From Bacterioplanoides pacificum (GTDB lineage: Bacteria > Pseudomonadota > Gammaproteobacteria > Pseudomonadales > Oceanobacteraceae): a DNA stretch of 64,000 bases. The DNA is taken from the NCBI RefSeq assembly GCF_042648445.1, contig NZ_JBHRYB010000013.1:540068-604067 (forward strand). Direction: 5' to 3'. Shown here in pieces: positions 8,439-17,066 of this stretch; position 1 is the stretch's first letter, and each line of letters starts with the position of its first letter. The notes beneath the pieces are model-generated. The model was not told the DNA's origin, did no database searches, and was given only the letters and a program-made list of their open reading frames with translations. A program made the position numbers and the translations under genes.

Positions 8439-9340
8439 ACAGCCAGGTTTCGCCGCTGCCGCCGCGTTGCAGTCAGCCACAACCCCAGCAACCACAACCC
8501 CAGCAACCACAACCTCAGCAACCACAACCTCAGCAACCACAACCTCAGCGAAACAAACAACAGGTGGCGCAACAATTCAGCCGTGCGGCTCACAGTTACG
8601 ATCAGGCAGCCACCATTCAGCAGCAGGCCATTGAGCAGTTGATACAGCGGATGCCGAACCAGCTCGGTGGTCACTGGCTGGATATTGGCTGTGGTACCGG
8701 AGCCGCCTTTGATCCTCTGCTGAAACGTGGTGTGGAACACCTGAGTGGTGTCGACCTGGCCGAAGGCATGTTGCAGTTTATTAACCTGCAACAGGCCAGC
8801 CACTGGCATCGACAACCCATCACCACCGTGCTGGCGGACGCCGATGAATTACCCTTTAACAACAACAGCTGCGACGGTATTTTCTCCAGCCTGATGCTGC
8901 AGTGGAGTGAACATCCACAACGAACACTCAGCGAGTGGCAACGGGTCGTTAAACCCGGAGGCCTGATCGCCATCGCCACATTATTACCCGGTACTCACCA
9001 GCAAATGCGTGATGCCTGGCAGCAGATTGACCAGCGACCACACGTTAACCGCTTTACACCACGCCAACAGCTGCTGACTGTTTGCCAGCAGCTGCAACTC
9101 GACATCGTCAGCGAACAACAGCAATGCCTGACCGAACACTACCCTTCGTTAACCGATTTATTGCGTGGTTTAAAAGCCATTGGTGCCACCAACGTTAATA
9201 CCGGCCGTAAGAGCGGCCTGGGTGGCCGCGCAGCACTGCAGCAACTGAATCAGATGTACCCGCGCACACAAACCGGACAATTACCGCTGAGTTACCAGGT
9301 GTATTGGCTGTTGCTGCGTAAACCCGCGTTAGCATTTTAG
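8435..9340 (+). CDS. bioC: Malonyl-[ACP] O-methyltransferase
   Basis: BioC methylates malonyl-ACP with S-adenosylmethionine to start pimelate-chain synthesis on the fatty-acid machinery. The SAM motif WLDIGCGTG is at about residues 80-89, followed by VDLAEGML, DADELPF and LMLQWSEHPQR. The C-terminal part (NRFTPRQQLL, GLKAIGATNV) is typical of BioC. The N-terminus carries an unusual Gln/Pro-rich stretch of about 35 residues made of repeated QQPQP units, encoded by a 15-bp tandem repeat; normal BioC begins near the NKQQVAQQFSRAA segment after it. Start 8435 overlaps the bioH stop and has GTGGAG upstream. Confidence 0.93.
   Translation: MNSQVSPLPPRCSQPQPQQPQPQQPQPQQPQPQQPQPQRNKQQVAQQFSRAAHSYDQAATIQQQAIEQLIQRMPNQLGGHWLDIGCGTGAAFDPLLKRGVEHLSGVDLAEGMLQFINLQQASHWHRQPITTVLADADELPFNNNSCDGIFSSLMLQWSEHPQRTLSEWQRVVKPGGLIAIATLLPGTHQQMRDAWQQIDQRPHVNRFTPRQQLLTVCQQLQLDIVSEQQQCLTEHYPSLTDLLRGLKAIGATNVNTGRKSGLGGRAALQQLNQMYPRTQTGQLPLSYQVYWLLLRKPALAF
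8474..8545 (+). repeat. 15-bp tandem repeat inside bioC encoding Gln/Pro pentapeptides
   Basis: The unit CAGCAACCACAACCT (last base C or T) occurs four times in a row at 8486-8545, preceded by a shortened copy from 8474. Each unit encodes five residues, so copy-number change keeps the frame. It lies before the methyltransferase core, so length change should be tolerated. Confidence 0.9.
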
Positions 9341-9375
9341 ATGAGTGAACTGCGGTGCAGGATTGAGGAGAAGAT

Positions 9376-10092
9376 ATGAAACGCTATTTCGTCACCGGTA
9401 CCGACACCGACGCCGGTAAAACCCTGGTGTCAGCGGCGCTGTTATTAAAAGCCCAACAACAGGGGTTAAGCACGTTTGGCCTGAAGCCGGTCGCCGCCGG
9501 CTGTGAAACCGTGGCTACCGCCCACGGACCGCAGTGGCAAAATGAAGACGCTCGGCTGTTGCGTCAGTACAGCAGCGAGCAACAGCCCTATGCCATTCAT
9601 AACCCGGTCGCGTTGCAGGCTGCGATTGCACCACACATCGCCGCACAGCAGGAAAACCGGACGTTAACCTGCGACGCTTTGATCACCGCCTGTCAGCCAG
9701 CTTTCGCCAGCAGCGCACAGTTTCAGCTGGTCGAAGGCGCGGGCGGCTGGCTGGTGCCATTGAATACCCACGAAACGCTGGCCGATTTTGCGACAGCCAT
9801 TAACGCCGGAATCATTCTGGTGGTTGGCCTGCGACTGGGTTGCATTAACCATGCGCTGCTGAGCGCCAGTATGATTCAGCATTCCGGCGCCCGCCTGGTT
9901 GGCTGGGTGGCCAACAGCCTGTCAGACGATATGGACGCCCAGGCAGATAATCTGGCTTATCTGCAACACGGGTTCGCCCGCCAGGGCGTGCCTTTGTTGG
10001 GCCATACACCTTATGTCGCCGCGATCGATCGTAGCCAGCCAGAGCAACTGCAACTTGTCGCGGATTCACTCCTTTTGCCGGATGACGAATAA
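9376..10092 (+). CDS. bioD: ATP-dependent dethiobiotin synthetase
   Basis: BioD closes the ureido ring of dethiobiotin from DAPA, CO2 and ATP. The P-loop GTDTDAGKT is at residues 8-16, the second conserved motif LKPVAAG follows, and VEGAGGWLVPLN is the family signature; 238 residues is normal. GAGGAGAAG stands just ahead of the ATG. It ends the bio operon, 35 bases after bioC. No bioB lies in this window, so biotin synthase must be encoded elsewhere. Confidence 0.95.
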   Translation: MKRYFVTGTDTDAGKTLVSAALLLKAQQQGLSTFGLKPVAAGCETVATAHGPQWQNEDARLLRQYSSEQQPYAIHNPVALQAAIAPHIAAQQENRTLTCDALITACQPAFASSAQFQLVEGAGGWLVPLNTHETLADFATAINAGIILVVGLRLGCINHALLSASMIQHSGARLVGWVANSLSDDMDAQADNLAYLQHGFARQGVPLLGHTPYVAAIDRSQPEQLQLVADSLLLPDDE

Positions 10093-10140
10093 ATCCACGC
10101 TTTGCTATGCTTAACGCGAACAATCAACCGAAGATGATCC

Positions 10141-11148
10141 ATGGCCGACAGCATCAGCATTGAGCAGATCCAGCATTTTGTGCCGTTTGATGAGCTTTCC
10201 GCTCAGGCAATCGAAGAACTGCAGCCCCACTTTCGCCACCATCAACTGGAGGCGAAAAAGATCCTGTTTAAGCGCGGCGTACAGGATGAGGAATGTCATT
10301 TCCTGCTGCAGGGCAACATCGACCTGGCTGATGACAACTTCAATATCACCCGGCTCAGCGGCGCGGATGACGAGAACTTTCTCGCGCTCGACAGCAGCCA
10401 CCCGGTACACCGTTGCTCAGCGATCACCCAAAGCGACTGTCGTTTCTTTTCTATTAAGCGCCAGTATCTGGAGCTGATTACCACCTGGGCTGAGCTGCGT
10501 CACTCCTATGAGCAGGAAGACGAACAATCCGACTGGCTGGAAGCCCTGCTCACCTCCAACCTGTTTAACCGCATTCCACCGGCCAATATCCAGCAACTAC
10601 TGGCCCGTTTTCAGGAGCGGCCAGTCAGCCTCGGAGACACCATCGTGCGTGAAGGGGATGAAGGCAACGAATGTTACGTGATTAAATCCGGTAAAGCCGT
10701 GGTCAGCCGCAGCAACAGTGGTAAAGAGGAAACGCTGGCCGCAATTGGCACCGGCACCCTGTTTGGTGAAGATGCGCTGGTCAGCGCCCTGCCACGTAAC
10801 GCCACAGTCACTATGTCGAGTGACGGCGTCCTGATGGTATTAACCAAAGAAGATTTCGATACCCTGCTTAAAAATCCGGTGCTGGAGTTTATTAACGAAC
10901 AACAGCTGCAACAACTGATTGAAAACGGCGACACCGGCACCATTATACTGGATGTCCGCACTCAGCAGGAAGCGGCCGTTAACCCGATTCTGCGGGCGCG
11001 AAATATTCCGCTGGCACAATTGCGCAGCCATATGCCGGAGCTGGCACCGGAGTTTATCTACGTAGTAACCGGCGAAGGCCGTGGAGAAGCCGCTGCTTAT
11101 ATTCTCAGCGAAGCCGGCTACCAGGCTAAGGTGCTGACGCCGGAATAA
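10141..11148 (+). CDS. Tandem cyclic-nucleotide-binding-domain protein with degenerate C-terminal rhodanese domain
   Basis: Residues about 10-110 form a diverged cNMP-binding-type beta barrel. Residues about 135-255 form a second, better preserved one, with GDTIVREGDEGNECYVIKSG, TLFGEDALVSALPRNATV in place of the usual phosphate-binding cassette (normally GE-x-A-L-x(3)-x-R-x-A). Residues about 265-335 resemble a rhodanese fold (GTIILDVRTQQE, RARNIPL), but the catalytic-Cys loop reads VVTGEGRGE, so sulfur transfer is unlikely. There is no DNA-binding helix-turn-helix, so it is not a classical Crp. A role as a nucleotide sensor scaffold is inference. A strong terminator follows. Confidence 0.75.
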   Translation: MADSISIEQIQHFVPFDELSAQAIEELQPHFRHHQLEAKKILFKRGVQDEECHFLLQGNIDLADDNFNITRLSGADDENFLALDSSHPVHRCSAITQSDCRFFSIKRQYLELITTWAELRHSYEQEDEQSDWLEALLTSNLFNRIPPANIQQLLARFQERPVSLGDTIVREGDEGNECYVIKSGKAVVSRSNSGKEETLAAIGTGTLFGEDALVSALPRNATVTMSSDGVLMVLTKEDFDTLLKNPVLEFINEQQLQQLIENGDTGTIILDVRTQQEAAVNPILRARNIPLAQLRSHMPELAPEFIYVVTGEGRGEAAAYILSEAGYQAKVLTPE

Positions 11149-11183
11149 TGGCAGCCAACAGAAACAGATTATATTAAAGCCAT

Positions 11184-11212
11184 AAAAAAAACCCGCCGTA
11201 GCGGGTTTTTTT
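11184..11212. terminator. Bidirectional rho-independent terminator
   Basis: The stem ACCCGC / GCGGGT with loop CGTA is flanked by an A-run on the left and a T-run on the right. It can end both the cNMP-domain gene (+) and the convergent peroxiredoxin gene (-). Confidence 0.88.
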
Positions 11213-11229
11213 AGCACTACCGGACTGAC

Positions 11230-11832
11230 TTACAGTTTGTCAGATTCAGCAGCCAGGTACTCAGCAACACCTTCCGGAGACGCGTTCATACCTTTGTCAC
11301 CTTTGTTCCAGCCAGCCGGGCAAACTTCACCGTGCTCAGCGTGGAATTGCAGTGCTTCTACCAGACGCACCAGCTCATCAATGTTACGGCCCAGAGGCAG
11401 GTCGTTGATGTTCTGTGCACGAACCACACCTTCGTTATCGATCAGGAAAGCACCACGCAGAGCCACGCCACCCGCAGTTTCTACGTCGTAGGCTTTACAG
11501 ATACCGTGATCGATGTCGGCTGCCATGGTGTATTTAACCTGGCCGATACCACCGTTATTGATATCGGTGTTACGCCATGCGTTGTGAGTGAAGTGAGAGT
11601 CGATTGACACTGCAATCACTTCCACACCCAGCTCTTTGAACTTGTCCATACGGTGGTCCAGAGCAATCAGCTCAGACGGACACACAAAGGTGAAATCCAG
11701 CGGGTAGAAAAATACCACGGCATATTTACCTTTGATGGTTTCGGACAGAGAAAACTCATCAACAATGCTGCCATCGCCCAGTACCGCAGGAACGGTGAAG
11801 TCCGGTGCTTGTTTACCTACCAATACGCTCAT
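11230..11832 (-). CDS. Typical 2-Cys peroxiredoxin (AhpC/TSA family)
   Basis: This is a thiol peroxidase that reduces H2O2, organic peroxides and possibly peroxynitrite. The peroxidatic cysteine is Cys51 in FTFVCPSE and the resolving cysteine is Cys171 in GEVCPAGW. The length of 200 residues fits the Prx1/AhpC group. NNGGIGQ corresponds to the GGLG motif linked to overoxidation sensitivity, but the C-terminal YF motif is lacking. AAAGGAG precedes the ATG. No ahpF or OxyR gene is adjacent, so the reductant (thioredoxin or AhpF) is open. Confidence 0.93.
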   Translation of the reverse strand: MSVLVGKQAPDFTVPAVLGDGSIVDEFSLSETIKGKYAVVFFYPLDFTFVCPSELIALDHRMDKFKELGVEVIAVSIDSHFTHNAWRNTDINNGGIGQVKYTMAADIDHGICKAYDVETAGGVALRGAFLIDNEGVVRAQNINDLPLGRNIDELVRLVEALQFHAEHGEVCPAGWNKGDKGMNASPEGVAEYLAAESDKL

Positions 11833-11887
11833 GTTAGAACTCCTTTATGATTATGATCGCTAACCGATTCAAGACAGGTATCATACC

Positions 11888-12754
11888 TTGCCGTTGACGC
11901 TAAGCACACCTTCTTCTTTTGCCCCACGCCATGGTCGTTTGCTGACCACCCTGGCGCTGTCGGTGGTGTTACATCTGCTGGCTCTGCCCGTTTGGTTATG
12001 GCATAACCAGCCAGCGCCAAAACCCCCCACGGTACTTAATGCCCGACTGCAAAGTCAGGCGGTCATCGCTCAGGATCACAGTGATCAGATACAACAACAG
12101 CCACAACAAGCCAGCAGCCAGCCAGAGGCAACGGCGACTAACGACCTGCGCCCTGCGGTTAACGAAGCCGTGGCCGATAACAGCCAGGCGGCAGAAGCCC
12201 AACGGCAAGTGAAACCACAACCACAACCACAACCACAACCACCAAAAGTAACAACAACCGCAACAACCGCAACAACCGCTGCCAGCGAAGTCACAGCAAC
12301 GACCACAACAGCAACGACCACAACAGCAACGACCACAACAACAACGTCCACAGTCGCCGCTGCCAGCAAAACAACCAACAACGATCCGACACAACCAACG
12401 CAACAAGTAAAAACAGCGGAAACACGTAAAGCCCAGCGCCAGCAGATTTATGATCCGCAGGAACTCAGTTATGTGCAGCAATTAATTGCCCATTTAAACC
12501 GCAAACTGGTGGCCCCGGCACAATTGCATGGCCAGGTACGGTTGCAACTGACCATCCGCTACCAGCAAATTGCCACCCGGGTGGAAGTGCTGCAAAGTTC
12601 CGGCGATCCGGCCACCGACGACTGGGTGGTCAAAGCGGTACTGGCAGCCAATCCGTTTCCGCCGGTACCCGATCATTTACCCCAGCCGTATGTGTTCAGC
12701 CCGACGCTGGATCTCGACAGTTATAACGCTGGCCAGACCAGCGCCAGTGAATAA
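11888..12754 (+). CDS. tonB: TonB family energy transducer
   Basis: TonB carries proton-motive energy from ExbBD to outer-membrane transporters. One membrane segment (LLTTLALSVVLHLLALPVWLW, residues about 19-39) contains the conserved S-x3-H motif as SVVLH. A long Pro/Gln- and Thr/Ala-rich periplasmic spacer follows, then a C-terminal domain (about 195-275) with GQVRLQLTIRY, VEVLQSSGDPATDDWVVKAV and NPFPPVPDHL. The only plausible start is the TTG at 11888 (ACAGG upstream); no in-frame ATG exists before the core, and an in-frame TAA lies at 11861. No exbB or exbD is adjacent. Confidence 0.85.
   Translation: MPLTLSTPSSFAPRHGRLLTTLALSVVLHLLALPVWLWHNQPAPKPPTVLNARLQSQAVIAQDHSDQIQQQPQQASSQPEATATNDLRPAVNEAVADNSQAAEAQRQVKPQPQPQPQPPKVTTTATTATTAASEVTATTTTATTTTATTTTTTSTVAAASKTTNNDPTQPTQQVKTAETRKAQRQQIYDPQELSYVQQLIAHLNRKLVAPAQLHGQVRLQLTIRYQQIATRVEVLQSSGDPATDDWVVKAVLAANPFPPVPDHLPQPYVFSPTLDLDSYNAGQTSASE
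12295..12339 (+). repeat. 15-bp tandem repeat inside tonB (Thr/Ala-rich spacer)
   Basis: The unit AGCAACGACCACAAC is present three times without interruption, and related CAA/ACA-rich runs lie on both sides (12213-12280). It codes for the Thr/Ala spacer of TonB. The composition is close to the repeat in bioC about 3.8 kb away. Confidence 0.85.
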
Positions 12755-12765
12755 TATTTAGCCGT

Positions 12766-15700
12766 TTAATCCTGCTGTGGCATTCGTCCTAAATAGTGGT
12801 ACAACACCGGCACCACAATTAACGTCAATAAGGTGGATACCAACAGGCCACCAATAATGGCCCAGCCCATCGGCGACCACATACTGGAACCGGACAACGT
12901 CAGTGGTAATAAACCACCAATGGTCGTTAACGTGGTTAACACAATCGGTACAAAGCGGGTGCGTGCCGAGGCGGCAATGGCTTCCAGCTGCGCCATACCT
13001 TCACGCCGCATCTGGTTGGCATAATCGACCAGAATAATGGAATTATTCACCACAATGCCCACCAGCGAGGTTAACCCGATAAAGGCGGTAAAACTGAAGG
13101 TATAACCGGTGATAAATAACGCTAGCAGCGCACCAATTAAGGCAAACGGAATGGCGGCAAACACGATTAACGGCTGTACAAACGAACGGAACTGTAAAAC
13201 CAGTACGGCAAAAATACCGAATACCGCCAGAATCAATGCCTGCGCCATGCCACCAAAGGCTTCTTTGCGATTCGCCTGCTCTCCACCCACGGCATAATGG
13301 ATGCCATCAGGCCAGGCGTATTGATCAATCTGCTCCACCACCGCATTAGTCACCGCTTCCGTGGTGTAACCGGGTAAAACATCGGCGGTAATCCGCGCCA
13401 TACGTTCGGTATCATAATGCTGAAAACGGGCGATACTGGTTTCCAGTTTGACATCAGCAATCTGACGCAGCGGCACCAGTGAACCTGTGGCGCTGGCAAT
13501 CTGAATATCGTCAAAGGTCGCCAGTTCCGGACGCGGATATTCCGACAACCGCAATACCAGGTCGTATTCTTCCCCGTCGTCATCGCGATACACCCCCATC
13601 GGCAAACCGACCAGCGCAGTGCGGATGGTACGGTCGATGTTCATCAGGGGGATTCCCAGCATGGCAGCTTTATCGCGGTTAATATCGATTTTTAAGTCGA
13701 CCTTATATTTGCCCACCGGATTATCAACACCAACAATCCCCGGTGTGCGATCCATAATAACAGCCACTTCGCGCGATACTGCCTGAATCTGATTCAGGTC
13801 TTCACCAATTACCCGGATGGCTACCGGCGCCACCACAGGCGGCCCCTGTAAAAATTCTTTAACGATAATCTGCGCTCCGGCAATGGTTCCTAACTGACGG
13901 CGCAATTCCGCCACCACAGGTTCTACTGCCGGCAAATCGCCACGCTCCAGTGTGACAAATAACTGGGCAAAATTCACCGTCTGACGCGATGGCATAATAT
14001 TGTAATAAATACGCGGGTTGCCACGGCCAACATTCTGGGCGATATGCTGCACCAGCGGTTGCTGACGCACAATCTGCTCAACCCGATCGGCCATCGCCTG
14101 AGTCTGATCAAACCCGGTACCTTCCGGCATATCGATGTTTACCAGAATCATCGGCTTTTCCGCCTTAGGAAATAAACTGACACCAATTAACGGAAATAAC
14201 GACAGGCTGAGAAATAATAAAATAAAGGATACCGACAACACTTTGGCCGGATGTTGCAGGGCACGATTTAACCAGCGACTGTAAACACCATCGGAAAAGG
14301 CTTCCAGTTTACTCTGCGCACGGGTGGTATTACTCGCAGCTTTACCCAGGCGGCTGGCAATTAATGGTGTCAGTGTTAGAGCAATTAATAATGACGCAAA
14401 TAAAGTCAGCACCACTGTGACCGGCATCGCCCGCATAAAAGTACCGGAACCGTTCTGCATTAATAACATCGGTAAAAACGACAACACCGTCGTCAGAGTG
14501 CCGCTGGCAACTGCCCAGGCCACCTGCGAACTGCCTTTAATCGCGGCCTCATTCGCACTGTCGCCATCGCGCAGATGACGGGCAACATTTTCCACCACCA
14601 CAATGGCATTATCGACCAATAACCCCAGCGCAATCACCAGACCAACAATCGACATCTGCTGCAGCCCAAAGCCGGATAAATCGACCCAACCAATGGCAAT
14701 AAAAATCGACAAAGGTATTGCCGTCACCACCACCAGTGCCGGCTTAAAACCCAGCACAATCACCGACAATACCGCCACCAGAATCAGACCCTGATTTAAA
14801 TTATCAAAGAAGCCACTGATCTGTTTTTCCACACTGGCGCTCTGATCCATTACGGTTTCAATTTCGATCGCCTCGGCCAGTCGCTGCTGGCGGTAGTTTT
14901 CCAGCGTTTTATTAATACCCGCCATCACATTAAAAATCTGGCTGCCTTCGCGCTGCACCACCGAAACAAACACCGCCCGGCGACCATTAAATTTAGCGCG
15001 GTAACTGGGCAGGCTTTCAGTTAACGAAATATCAGCAATATCGCGCAAATAAATAAAACGCCCGGCAACGCCTTTTTCACTACCAGAACGCACCACGGTA
15101 TCACCAATGGCCTGGAGCGATTCATAATCACCACTGGTGCGCACAGTAAAACGCCGTTCTCCGGCATGAGCATGGCCACCAGGCAGATTCTGCGCCGCAC
15201 TGGCTACCGCCTGATGAATTTCATCCAGGCTGATACCGATACCATTTACCTTGCGCTGATCAACCTGAATCTGAACTTCCAGTTTGGGTAATGCGGCAAT
15301 ATCGACCCGCTTAACACCTGCCACCCGCTCAATACGTTGTTCCAGTGCTTCGGCGTGGTGTTTTAACTGCAGATAACTGGCAGTTTCTGACACCAGTGCC
15401 AGTTGCAAAATACTGACATCTGATGGCGAAATTTTATCGATATCCAGGTCGACAATGCCTTCCGGTAACTGATTGCGGACCTGTGCCACCGCCGCCACCA
15501 CATCGTCGAATTTATCATCCGGGTCTGTGCCGTATAAAAACTCGACCCGGATCACCGCCAGGCCATCTTCCACGCTGGTTTTGATTTCCCGCAGATCATC
15601 CAGTTCGTTAATGGCCGACTCCAGCGGATCAACCACCAGTTTTTCCATATCCAGCGGAATGGTGCCGGGATTCACCACCTTAATCACAGCCGCCGAAAAA

Positions 15701-15822
15701 TCGAACTGCGGATCTTCAGAACGGGGCATGGTAAAAAACGACACCACCCCCAGCAGTACCAATAATAAAAACATCACCGCGGTAAACTGATGATTACGAA
15801 TTGCAAGCGCCGGTAATTGCAT
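12766..15822 (-). CDS. RND-family efflux transporter permease
   Basis: The 1018-residue inner-membrane proton antiporter has the RND layout: an N-terminal helix (QFTAVMFLLLVLLGVVSFF), two large periplasmic loops, and two sets of membrane helices. The helix-4 motif reads GLLVDNAIVVVENVARHL; AcrB has two aspartates where this protein has Asp-Asn. The last helices include FIGLTSLVGIVVNNSIILVDYA, typical of the AcrB/MexB superfamily. GGAG precedes the ATG. It follows its adaptor gene by 26 bases, with no outer-membrane factor in the set, so a TolC-like partner encoded elsewhere is inferred. The substrate is unknown. Confidence 0.92.
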   Translation of the reverse strand: MQLPALAIRNHQFTAVMFLLLVLLGVVSFFTMPRSEDPQFDFSAAVIKVVNPGTIPLDMEKLVVDPLESAINELDDLREIKTSVEDGLAVIRVEFLYGTDPDDKFDDVVAAVAQVRNQLPEGIVDLDIDKISPSDVSILQLALVSETASYLQLKHHAEALEQRIERVAGVKRVDIAALPKLEVQIQVDQRKVNGIGISLDEIHQAVASAAQNLPGGHAHAGERRFTVRTSGDYESLQAIGDTVVRSGSEKGVAGRFIYLRDIADISLTESLPSYRAKFNGRRAVFVSVVQREGSQIFNVMAGINKTLENYRQQRLAEAIEIETVMDQSASVEKQISGFFDNLNQGLILVAVLSVIVLGFKPALVVVTAIPLSIFIAIGWVDLSGFGLQQMSIVGLVIALGLLVDNAIVVVENVARHLRDGDSANEAAIKGSSQVAWAVASGTLTTVLSFLPMLLMQNGSGTFMRAMPVTVVLTLFASLLIALTLTPLIASRLGKAASNTTRAQSKLEAFSDGVYSRWLNRALQHPAKVLSVSFILLFLSLSLFPLIGVSLFPKAEKPMILVNIDMPEGTGFDQTQAMADRVEQIVRQQPLVQHIAQNVGRGNPRIYYNIMPSRQTVNFAQLFVTLERGDLPAVEPVVAELRRQLGTIAGAQIIVKEFLQGPPVVAPVAIRVIGEDLNQIQAVSREVAVIMDRTPGIVGVDNPVGKYKVDLKIDINRDKAAMLGIPLMNIDRTIRTALVGLPMGVYRDDDGEEYDLVLRLSEYPRPELATFDDIQIASATGSLVPLRQIADVKLETSIARFQHYDTERMARITADVLPGYTTEAVTNAVVEQIDQYAWPDGIHYAVGGEQANRKEAFGGMAQALILAVFGIFAVLVLQFRSFVQPLIVFAAIPFALIGALLALFITGYTFSFTAFIGLTSLVGIVVNNSIILVDYANQMRREGMAQLEAIAASARTRFVPIVLTTLTTIGGLLPLTLSGSSMWSPMGWAIIGGLLVSTLLTLIVVPVLYHYLGRMPQQD

Positions 15823-15848
15823 AATTTTCTCCGTCAGCCGTGTCTGAA

Positions 15849-16895
15849 TTAATGCGCTGACGCAGTGGAATTAATAATGTGTAATTCTCGCCCGGGCTGT
15901 ACATACGGTGCTCCGGCAACAATGACTTGCGTACCGGGCTGCAGACCACTGACCACCAGCAAACCACCGTCCAGACCAATCAGAGGCAGATGACGCATCA
16001 CAGGTTTGCCGTCCACCACGGTATAAATATCGACACCATCGTCCTGACCTTTCACCATGGCGGACACCGGCAACAGAGTAACAGTCTGGCGATTGGCCGG
16101 AGTAATGACCGCATGGCCAACAAAGCCGGCTAATAAAGTGCGTGCTTCACCGCTGTTATTAGTGCCGCTTAAACGCAGCTCCACTTCAAAGGTCTGGGTG
16201 GCATCCGCACGTCCGGCCAGCTCACTGACGGTGGCGTTAAACACCTCGCCGGGGTAGGCATCAAACCGCACTTCGGCGTGATCTTTTAACTGCAGCCGGA
16301 CGATATCGCGATCGGTTACCCCGGCACGTAATACCCAGCCGGTTTTGCTGGAGGCAAATACAAACGCCGGCTTGCCGGTCGCTACCAGCTCATTGGGTTC
16401 GATAAAACGTTTTAAAATACGGCCCGCCGCCGGTGCCCGGATCACCGCATGACGCTGATTAAAACGTGCTACGGTCAGATCAGAACGTGCCACATCAACC
16501 TGGGTTTCCGCCTGCTGTAAGCGGTCTACCGACAAAGCATTGGAACCCTGTAACGACTGGAAACGCGCCAGGTTACGTTCCGCATTCGCCAGCACCGATT
16601 CCGCCTTGGCTACCTGAGCGTCGATTTCTTCCAGATCCAGCGCGGCCAGAATCTGGCCTTTTTTAACCCACTGACCTTCATCAACCCGCACCTTGCGCAC
16701 CAGACCGGCAATTTTAAATGCCAGGTTCTGCTCCGACTTATTTTCCAGCATGCCGCTGATATGTACGCTGCGGGCGTATTCGGATACCTGAGCCTGCACC
16801 ACTTCCACCGGAAGGGGTTGCTGGGCGGATAACAAGCTGCTGACGCTGCTCAGCAGCAAAAAAAGAAACGACAGAATCATCGGGCGAATGTGCAT
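15849..16895 (-). CDS. RND efflux periplasmic adaptor (membrane fusion protein)
   Basis: This is the HlyD/AcrA-type adaptor linking the RND pump to an outer-membrane channel. The start is set at 16895 (348 residues) because GAGG lies 5-6 bases upstream and a signal peptide follows (MHIRPMILSFLFLLLSSVSS); the frame stays open to 17111, which would run into the divergent regulator. The first lipoyl half is LVRKVRVDEGQWVKKGQILAALD, then a coiled-coil hairpin (about 80-140), then the second lipoyl half VIRAPAAGRILKRFIEPNE and beta-barrel domains. It is first in the operon. Confidence 0.92.
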   Translation of the reverse strand: MHIRPMILSFLFLLLSSVSSLLSAQQPLPVEVVQAQVSEYARSVHISGMLENKSEQNLAFKIAGLVRKVRVDEGQWVKKGQILAALDLEEIDAQVAKAESVLANAERNLARFQSLQGSNALSVDRLQQAETQVDVARSDLTVARFNQRHAVIRAPAAGRILKRFIEPNELVATGKPAFVFASSKTGWVLRAGVTDRDIVRLQLKDHAEVRFDAYPGEVFNATVSELAGRADATQTFEVELRLSGTNNSGEARTLLAGFVGHAVITPANRQTVTLLPVSAMVKGQDDGVDIYTVVDGKPVMRHLPLIGLDGGLLVVSGLQPGTQVIVAGAPYVQPGRELHIINSTASAH

Positions 16896-16943
16896 AAAGC
16901 CTCGGTTACTGTGGGCAAGGGATGATGTGATTATGGTTATTTC

Positions 16944-16984
16944 ATGTTTACAGTGAGAACATTTTAATCGGCCAATGTTTACAG
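16944..16984. promoter_or_regulatory. Candidate TetR operator in the efflux/regulator gap
   Basis: The decamer ATGTTTACAG occurs twice as a direct repeat (16944-16953 and 16975-16984). Between them AACATT (16958-16963) and AATGTT (16974-16979) form an inverted repeat with a 10-base spacer; ATGTT (16944-16948) also pairs with AACAT. Alternating half-sites in the divergent gap are what a TetR operator would look like, but no family consensus was matched. Confidence 0.4.
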
Positions 16985-17066
16985 CGTCAACAAAAGCCAG
17001 GAAGTAAGTTGACGCTGCTAACAGACTTGGGTTGAATGACAGGGTAACTATCCGACGGGACCCCCC

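Noticed and set aside
8378..8815. Open frame opposite bioC with Leu/Trp repeats
   Set aside because: It is the complement of the bioC 15-bp repeat and lies across the bioH/bioC junction.
11996..12481. Open frames opposite tonB (Cys/Gly-rich)
   Set aside because: They are shadows of the low-complexity CAA repeats, with no start signal and no plausible protein composition.
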